Below are positions 56,701 to 64,000 of a DNA stretch of 64,000 nucleotides, in pieces. Source of the stretch: Halichondria panicea (lineage: Eukaryota; Porifera; Demospongiae; Suberitida; Halichondriidae); contig NC_087392.1 of NCBI RefSeq assembly GCF_963675165.1, positions 2,247,001-2,311,000 on the forward strand, read 5' to 3'. Position numbers and translations under genes: made by a program. Each line of letters begins with the position of its first letter. Within the stretch, counting starts at the first letter, position 1. The notes under the pieces were generated by a model that was given only the letters and a program-made list of their open reading frames with translations, searched no databases and was not told the origin of the DNA.

Positions 56701-59700
56701 TATGGCTACCAACAGCAGCAGCCTGGCGTAACAGACCATCTCTCCAGCGGAGGCTCAAGTCTCCTCAGACCACCTCCCCCTATGCCGATGGTCATGTCGC
56801 AAAGCCCCTACCCCCCACGGCCTGTATACCAGCCAGGATGGTATCACAATCCCTCTCCAATGGCATTCTCATTCTCGCCTCATTTCTCGAGCCAGTTTGG
56901 GACAAATGGCATGTCTCCATTCCAAGGCTGGCCTCATTTCGGTTCCACTGGGTACTCCCCTCAAGTTGTCCCCCCACACAATGTTCAGCAAAATCCATCC
57001 ACATTCCACCCTGGCGCTACCAATGACGGAACTCATGCTGAATTCCCAGAGATTAATTTCCGAGATTTGCTTCTGAATAGCCCGTCTGGAATCACGTCAG
57101 CGTCCGTACAAGTGCAAGCTCCATCGACTCCGCCCCCAAGTGCCCCGCCTAGTGTGAAGAGTCTAAACAGCAACAACAACAACACTACTCAACTTAGAGT
57201 ACCAACGACTACTGTAGGCAGCTCCAATTATGCGGAGGGCATGCCAACTAACAGTGAGAGGGAGGGAGGCAACAAAGATCAAGACGAGGAGTCAATCTCT
57301 TCAATGCCTTTCAGTGCACCAGACGATACTGAAGTGTGAGTTGGTGATAATTATTATACATATTGCTTATTCTTTGTTTCCAAGTCTCTACTATCTGTTA
57401 CCCCCACAGAGCTCAGTCATCCTCTGAGGTACTGGTGGAGGGTGGAGCTGGCTTCTCGGTGTTTGATGCCCTCAGGGACACCATCTACTCGGAAGTGGCC
57501 ACCCTCATAGCCAACAACGAGAACAGACCACACTACCTGGTCAGTCACATGACGTGTAATCGTTACGACCTAGCCATGTTACAGCCACTGTTAACTCGTA
57601 AGCTGTTAGTAAGGTTCTGAAATAGTGGCTCTCTTTGTATGTGAACTCTTGTGATCGACTCTGTGTGTTTTGTAGGTGGAACTGTTTCGAGAGCTTCAAT
57701 TGGTTAACTCGGACTATCTTCGTCAGCGAGCACTCTACAACATCCAGGACCTGGTTACCCGCTTCCTGACGGGGGAGGATGAAGCCACACCCACTCATGG
57801 ACCCGTGAGTCACCCCCAATAGTTTGACTGCCCATCTATGTAGTGTACAGCCTGTATGTACCTTTTGAGCTTACCATATAAAAAGTATAGCATACATGTA
57901 CTGTTGACTTTTAAGCATACAATGTACAATCATTATATAAAGTGCAGCATACTAGACATTTTCAATATTGGATTTTATTTACCATATCACTTTCTGTATC
58001 ACTTTCTGTCCCATTCCGATACCAGCAGATTGCTGATTCTTTGGAGCCAACGTCCAGTGAGAGTGAGGGCACCACTGAGGAAGAACCACCCCAACCCCAG
58101 CCCTCAGAGCTCACCAGCCAGGTGTACGATTACGTTGAGTTAGCCCAGAGTGGCAGCTCCCTCTCCACACCGCCTTGTCCCGACCAACCCTTTGCTGCTG
58201 ACGATCTCGGGGACACTGTGATACGACGAGACAGGGCTCTGGCTAAACTTGTGAGCGGTGAAGAGGAGGGTAGTCCCGCGTTACAGCCCCCCGTGGTGAG
58301 TCCCGGACCCCTGGTAAATGAAGAGGGTGTGCTGGAGACATCCTTTGAGCAAGAACCACCGGTACGTATGGATTGTTGTTATTTACGCTGGTGGTGTTAC
58401 ATATGGTATCACTGTAAGTGTGTGTGTGTATGTGTAGTTGGAGTGGTGCTCTAATTCAAACATTTTTGTGTATAGGGAAATACATTTCTGGACACAAAAC
58501 TATTGGACGAACAAATCAAAGATGTTATGACTGTACGTTATATGTACTGCCCCCCCCCCACCTCCCCCCACATGCTGTCATTGCCCAGGCAATACTACAG
58601 TACCTCTCTTGCTACATGTACCCCTCACCCCCTCAGGAGGTGATTCCTATACTCAAGGCCAACATGGCTGCCAGCTGCTGCCCCTCGTTGCTGGATCAGA
58701 TCAAGAACACTGTGTTGGATCTTGTGCTGAAAAAAGAAAAAGAAAGAGTAAGGAAAAACGTTGTCACGTGTGGCAGGTACCGGTACATGGCTCATTGTGT
58801 CCCTCTCACAGAACCCTGAATTCTTAGAGACGCTCACGAAGCAGATTGATTCCACAGTCACAGAAACTTTAGAGAAATATCGAGACAAGAAGTGAGTGAT
58901 TCCTGGTCTTTGTGTAATGCTGTATCCACTGTTGTGTCACTCAGTTTTAAGGACTGTGGTGAAGACATGTTGGTGGACCTCAGTGAAGTGCTGTTCAATG
59001 AGCTTTCATTCTTCAACCTCATGCAGGACCTCAGAGAGTAAGCCCCTCAAATTAGCAGCCAATAATTATAACGTTATGACTCCCCTCAGCCATCCCCAGC
59101 TGAGCTCAGACTTTAGGTCAGTCACATCGTCCCAAACCACCACTGAGAACGACGACACTGGTGACGAAACTAAAGCTGGGCCGATGGATGCTCTCCTCCT
59201 GCAGGCACTCACTCTACAGGCCAGTAGGAGTCTGGTGGATGAGGAAGAGGCTCTTGGAAAGGTCAGTGTGAGGGGCATGAAGAGAGTTGACCTTAGCTAA
59301 GGTTGTTAGTGCAAACATGTAGCTTGCAGCATTGTACATGAAATGTACGTACATATAATGTAGGCATCATTGTAATTGTTAGGGGCTACTGTGTGTTTTT
59401 TTGTTTGAATAGTGAATAATGTTTTCTTGCGCAGATGAGGGATGATGAGTTGGCTAAGACGTGGGACCCGAGTCCACAAAGGTAGTGGTAGTGTGCACTG
59501 TACACTGATGGTGATTATCTGTCAATCTTTCTGCTTCAGTGATGAAGAAGACATAACAAGAGAAGAGCCTCCTACCGCTTCAAATATTACCCCAGAGGCC
59601 ATAATCGATTCACCCACGGAGGAACCTTTAAGCAATCCTGAGGCCCCAATCACTCCACCTACAACTACCCCTCAACCTAGTGTGGGAGTTGAGGGAGGGG

Positions 59701-60373
59701 CTAGTGGAGAGGTTGCCGACAATATTGACCCTATGCCAGGTATAGAGCACAAGGAGACGAGTAGTAGTGCAGGTGACAACACGGAGGCCACTGGTGGAGA
59801 GGATTTGCCAACCCCTACCAAACCGACCGAGGGGGAGACTAATGGAGACGATGTCGTTGCTCAGGTGCCAAGTGTGGAGCATGACGAGTCTGGAGATATT
59901 GCACCCGTGGGAGGGATTGGAACGGAGGGTGGGGCCATCCAACAACACCACGCCTCCTCTCCACCAAGTCACAGTCTGGTGGCCATCCCTCAGGTAAGTA
60001 CAGTGTTTACATGATGGTGGTGTGAGTGTTGTGTTGGTTGCAGATCACACTGGATGTTCAGTTGAAGAGTGAGCAGGAGTCCATTGAGGGGCTACCAGCA
60101 ATCATAGCCAGCATTGAGGGTCAGGGACAAGGTATGTCCTCAATTAATAATTATGCTTCCTATATAGTTACACGCATGTACACGTACTCTGCATGTTGTT
60201 GTTGTGTCTGTGTGCAACTTGTTTAGGATTTTGTGTTTTGTGATGTGCGTATAATACATAGCTATAATAATCATCCCTATGTACAAGTCATGATCATGAC
60301 TTATTTTGTCCCCCTTGCAGAGCTTGCTGGGACTGGAGAAGAGTTGCCCTCAAATGAACAGGCTGAACCGTGA
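50753..60373 (+). CDS. PCM1: pericentriolar material 1 protein
   Basis: About 25 exons. It starts MATPHPSKLRGALNRS; the second exon begins at about 51732 (MSEDSYSGRV). Several coiled-coil stretches are visible: VEKLNKLIRELRQQETSYL (about 52.7 kb), a Gln/Glu-rich helix (about 53.2 kb), LKERKEKLEGLM (about 53.75 kb) and YQQRLVQKRQEVAQLQKQ (about 54.4 kb). Family-specific blocks: ATWGGSTVQSDE (about 55.19 kb), FSVFDALRDTIYSEVATLI (about 57.45 kb), ELQLVNSDYLRQRALYNIQD (about 57.7 kb), FAADDLGDTVIRRDRALA (about 58.2 kb), EVIPILKANM (about 58.64 kb) and DCGEDMLVDLSEVLFNELSF (about 58.95 kb). A large Pro/Ser/Asn-rich exon (about 56.2-57.3 kb) is low complexity. The stop is at 60371-60373. PCM1 scaffolds centriolar satellites that deliver proteins to centrosomes and cilia. 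It looks complete. Confidence 0.92.
51251..51362. mobile_element. short MITE with CCGTATA ends
   Basis: A 112-bp element flanked by TA (51249-51250, 51363-51364). Left CCGTATAATTATATAGCGGC, right CGAAAATGTCCCGCTATATGG. It lies in the first PCM1 intron and shares ends with the CCGTATAGCGGG set. Confidence 0.75.
55700..56130. repeat. old interspersed repeat in a PCM1 intron
   Basis: The stretch with GGGGAGCATGCCCCACTCGGACCTCCCTAG and CAAAATCCTGGATGTGGCCCT (about 55998-56128) has the look of a decayed dispersed repeat common in invertebrate genomes, and CAGTGACCTTTATTCAGAGG (about 55788) resembles pogo-type MITE sequence. Boundaries and family are uncertain. Confidence 0.35.
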
Positions 60374-60587
60374 ACTGCGTATTAATTATTAGCCACTTCC
60401 CCTGAATTGAACTAGAATCTATTTACTAGATTGTAATGTACTATCGATTAACGTACCTTATGACGGCTTGCAGTCACTTAATGCATTATGGTATCAAATT
60501 TTGATGATTTATAACGGTAAAATTAAGCTAGTGCTCATAATTAAATTTAATGCACACACAAAATACATAATAATAAGCCAGACAGTA

Positions 60588-60593
60588 AATAAA
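60588..60593 (+). terminator. candidate poly(A) signal for PCM1
   Basis: AATAAA 215 bases after the PCM1 stop and 13 bases before the stop codon of the opposite-strand ABC gene. If used, the two mRNAs overlap tail to tail. Confidence 0.4.
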
Positions 60594-60605
60594 TTAATAG
60601 CTTGT

Positions 60606-63600
60606 TTATTTTCTGATCCATAGAGCTAGTCCAGCATTGAACAGGAAGACCACACACCATGCAAAGGACACCAGGAACCCTCTGTACACTTGCAGATGAG
60701 CTAGTCCCCAACCTGCATGGACAGAAAGATAATGATGGTCAGTGAATGAAGATGAGTCACCTATATGTGACTAGGAGGCTAGCTTAGAGAAGGTTATATA
60801 GGGTGAGTGGGGGGGGGGCTTATATACAATCACATGCATGTACATAAACTGCGGCAAGTACTGTGAATCTTATAAGGCATGCACATTGTAAAGTGCATGT
60901 GTGTTTGTGCTGTCCTAGCCTCTTTCCCAGGCCGATTTTTATTTGCGCTTGTGCTGCTGTCCTTACCTCTTCCCATGATCGCTCTCATGGCCTCCGCCGG
61001 GTAGGTGGCGGGCAGTGCAATTGATATGTAACGCAACCAGGTAGGCATACCCTCAAACGGCCACATCACACCTGCACAAATCACAAAACAGTTATGAGAT
61101 AACAGTGTTTAGCTTAACTACTTGCTTGATTGTGTATAACTATTAATACTAATAATGACGATAGTGTACACACATCACTAATATCGGAAGTTTCTCAGCA
61201 TGTTTTTACCACTCAAGAGTATTGCTGGATAGAAGGCGGCCACTGACGCCTGGAGAGCAGCTGTCTCAGAGCTGAAAACGGACGACAGGAGAAGGCCAAA
61301 CGACATGCCTGTACAGAGGAGGACCTAGCTCAATGATACTGACAATACCGTATATAGCTTGTCACCTGTCAATCCTTGCAGCATAGCTAGAGCAGCTATT
61401 AACCAGATATTGTAGAGATATCGATTGTATATCTGAGCCAAAAAAGTCAATATAGCTAGTGTTAATACATGTAGCACTTGAAAAAGGAATTAACAGTCGC
61501 TAAGAAAAATTTGCTGACCTTGAATCCGAATATGACCACGGTAACGAGCAGTGTGATCTGTACGAGCAGGATAAAGAACTGAGTGATGACTTGAGAGAGG
61601 ATAATCTCAGGGACATTGACGCCAGCCACCCACGTTCTATCAATGAGTCCCTCGTTACGTTCCACTATCAACACCACTGCACTCAGAGCAATAGAGATAC
61701 CAAATGTCAGACTGCAACAATGAAAGATGCAGCAAAGCCAAAATTAAGCAATGCAGTGCCCAATACCAAGTATTTGTACACTGTGTGTTTTAGTTATCTC
61801 ACTATGCCAACATAATTACGGTATTATCCCCACCTGGAGATAACTCCTGGGCCCATGTAGTCAATGAAAGAGAGGTCTTTTTCCCCATACACAGGTGGAA
61901 GGTCAATCTGTACAAGTAAAAAGTGACAGATGGCCACTCAAAGGGATGGCTTAATTACACACATTGATGGGAGCCGAGAACAGCGAGTCGTTGATGTGTA
62001 ACACATTGGCACAAGAGTCGATGATCTGCGTCAGAAACAGCTGCACAAAACATAAGCAACAGTTTCACAACAAAAACAGTGAGTGCTATACAGTAACTAT
62101 TAATTGTGACAACACTCCTATCTATCATTTGAATGGGCAAAATTGCACACAATCCCAACCACACACACACACACGCACTTCACCTCATACGCTTGCAGCG
62201 TCTGGTTCTGAATGGTTATTGTGATCTGAGCATCTATAGAAACACCGCCATAAGTAACACACTATACAGTCATGTGAGAGTTGCAACGTACTAGTGACGT
62301 CAGCTTTGAGGTGAATAGTGGACTGGTTGATGGTGTCTTCATTGGGTGGGGGTATTAACGGGTAGTCCTTGCACTGCTCAGAGGCAATGGAGCACATTCG
62401 AACCACCTGATTCCAGGTGAAGTTTTCATAGATAATGACCGCAGCCCATGCATCGCCTTGCTCTACCATGGCAACCGCATCCTCCTCAGTACCATCAACC
62501 TCAATCTGTGTGTGTGTGGGCAGAAGATAGATTGTACACTGTATATAGTAAGAATAGCTTTACCGAGCAATAACTATGTACTTAAAAAAACTTACCAGTT
62601 CAAATGTTGGATCTTCTTTCAACTTGTTGATGTACAGTTGTCCCAGCGTTTCGACACCGACCAGGCCACCACCATCGTCCGTGTTGCTACAGATATTGTA
62701 GAGGTGAAAATCCGTGGGAACAGGAAGGCCAGAGCCATTGAGACCGGTGTCAAGGTTCAGGTAAGCTGTCTTAATGCCCTCCAAATTGTTGCCGATGGCG
62801 AAACAGAAAAGGGCAATCTGTAATGTGGGGAGTAGAAACTGGAAGAGGAGTAGGCCGGGGTTTCGCATGATTTTCATCAGGTTCTTCCAACAGAGGGCAA
62901 CGATGTTTCTTGGCCGAGGAATAAAATCGGAGGGGTTAAACTTACACCTACAAGAGGTCTTCAGAGAAGTGACCACTCCCCTAGCTGTGGGGTAGGGGAA
63001 AGTACAGTAAGGACATTCTATAGACAGTAGCAATTTTTGCACACCAAACCAAATTATGCAAAGGGTTACCATCTAAGCATAGTAGAGGGACGGGTTTAGC
63101 ACTCACCTGACTTCTTTAGTGAGTCGAGGCAGGTCACCTGATCAACCGGTTCGTTGTCCTCAGAGAATGAAGACGTTCGAGTGGCAACGAGGGGAGTCTT
63201 CTCATCAGGACCAGAGTCGTACGCTACCAAACTCTCCCCAGTGCCATTCTGGGGGTGGGTGGGTCCGACTCAGTATTATTATCGAAGTATATAGATACAC
63301 TTGATCGTAGGTATTTGCAGTACTAGCTAAGTTAACGACAAGCACTCTTACCACAGAAACAGCCATAGTGTTAGCACTCTGGACGTCCTGTTTTTTACAG
63401 AGCAAGAGAAACACCTCCTCCAGAGTCTGCATAATTATGTAGTTAAAATAATAGCACCATAGTTACCTGAACACAATGGAAACACACAATGTCATACCAC
63501 ACAAGTATGAAGTATTTAAAAATAGCCGATACTGAGCAGATGCCATACATGTACGTACATTCATGTTGTATGTCTGAATGAGCTGGGAAGGTGGAGCCTC

Positions 63601-64000
63601 GGCCAATAATTTGCCGTCCCTCATGAGGCCAACCTGCAAACAATAGTATAATAACGTACAGCAGTTGGTACAGTAATCCCGTTTTCTGTAGGTGTAATGC
63701 ATGGCAGGTACTGATCAACCTTGCAGTATGTTCAATGCAGTAATGGAGGCTATAACCTACACAATTGTGTTCGCCTAAGAAACAACAGCTGGTGCCACCA
63801 ATGCAAAGAAAAGAGACAGGTGTACATGACATTGTGTTGTTCTCACCTGGTGTGCCTGCTTTGCCTCCTCAATGTAGTGTGTAGTGATGATGATGGTGGT
63901 CAGACCTGAAGAGGTCAGCTCCATCATATGATGCCATATCCTGAGCAGAAGGGGAACAAGCTGACAACACTCTCAATACCGTCTACTGGTACTATAGTGC
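60606..64000 (-). CDS. ABC half-transporter, ABCH/ABCG type (3' part)
   Basis: The gene continues past the right edge; the window holds its C-terminal part in about 13 exons. The first exon seen (about 63940-63847) carries the end of the nucleotide-binding domain with the H-loop (IIITTHYIEEAKQAH), then GLMRDGKLLAEAPPSQLI (about 63.6 kb) and LEEVFLLLCKKQDV (about 63.4 kb). A linker and a membrane-entry region follow (PRNIVALCWKNLMKIMRN, LLPTLQIALFCFAIG, about 62.9 kb), then a large extracellular loop with N-glycosylation-type sites (about 62.75-61.95 kb), and the ABC2-type membrane core (YMGPGVIS, ALSAVVLIVERNEGLIDRTWVAGV, GMSFGLLLSSVFS, WPFEGMPTWLRYISIALPATYPAEAMR), ending LFNAGLALWIRK. NBD-before-TMD order with this loop suits the ABCH/ABCG23-like group of invertebrates. 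Substrate unknown. Walker A and B lie outside the window. Confidence 0.83.

Noticed and set aside
57856-58143. Small plus-strand frames in PCM1 introns and alternative frames
   Set aside because: Only the frames joining known PCM1 blocks with GT-AG sites are supported.
1-64000. tRNA, rRNA, CRISPR or bacterial operon features
   Set aside because: No cloverleaf with A and B boxes, no rRNA core sequence and no regular spacer array was seen; gene structure is eukaryotic.

Overview
The window looks like nuclear DNA of an early-branching animal, most likely a demosponge. This is an inference: genes are split into many small exons by mostly 60-600 bp GT-AG introns, intergenic gaps are often under 300 bp, several protein families are animal-type (PCM1, diaphanous formin, a Rel/NFAT-like factor, an LRRK-like protein, TDRD3), and introns carry many small TA-flanked inverted-repeat elements. 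No database search was possible; names rest on recognised protein signatures.

Layout. 1-683: 5' end of a secreted vitellogenin-N-like gene that runs off the left edge (copy A). 0.7-9.5 kb: gene-poor accessory DNA holding a spliced-looking, broken integrase + Ulp1-protease element (Ginger1-like), the tail of a second copy, a MITE and simple repeats. 9.6-14.0 kb: complete copy B of the vitellogenin-N-like gene, with the same promoter. 15.0-17.5 kb: Rel-homology (NFAT-like) transcription factor, sharing a 264-bp divergent promoter with PPME1 (17.8-22.3 kb). 22.4-27.9 kb: GAF-GAF cyclic nucleotide phosphodiesterase (PDE5/6/11 group) with a C-terminal CaaX box. 28.2-28.8 kb: ribosomal protein L31. 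29.1-38.0 kb: diaphanous-type formin. 38.4-41.2 kb: TDRD3-like protein without a Tudor domain. 41.3-42.0 kb: small gene matching the alternative 'isoform 2' product of vertebrate POLR1D. 42.1-50.0 kb: giant LRRK-like protein whose GTPase and kinase both look catalytically dead. 50.8-60.4 kb: PCM1. 60.6-64.0 kb: 3' part of an ABCH/ABCG-type half-transporter that runs off the right edge.

The genes do not form one pathway. Themes are signalling and scaffolding (PDE, formin, LRRK-like, PPME1), centriolar satellites (PCM1), RNA/topoisomerase biology (TDRD3) and translation (RPL31). The points most worth a second look are the doubly inactive LRRK-like scaffold with SH2/SH3-ligand tail, the stand-alone POLR1D-isoform-2 gene, the Tudor-less TDRD3 with an apparently perfect 342-bp in-frame duplication, the prenylation box on the PDE, and a set of MITEs sharing CCGTAT ends, one of which sits on a splice donor.
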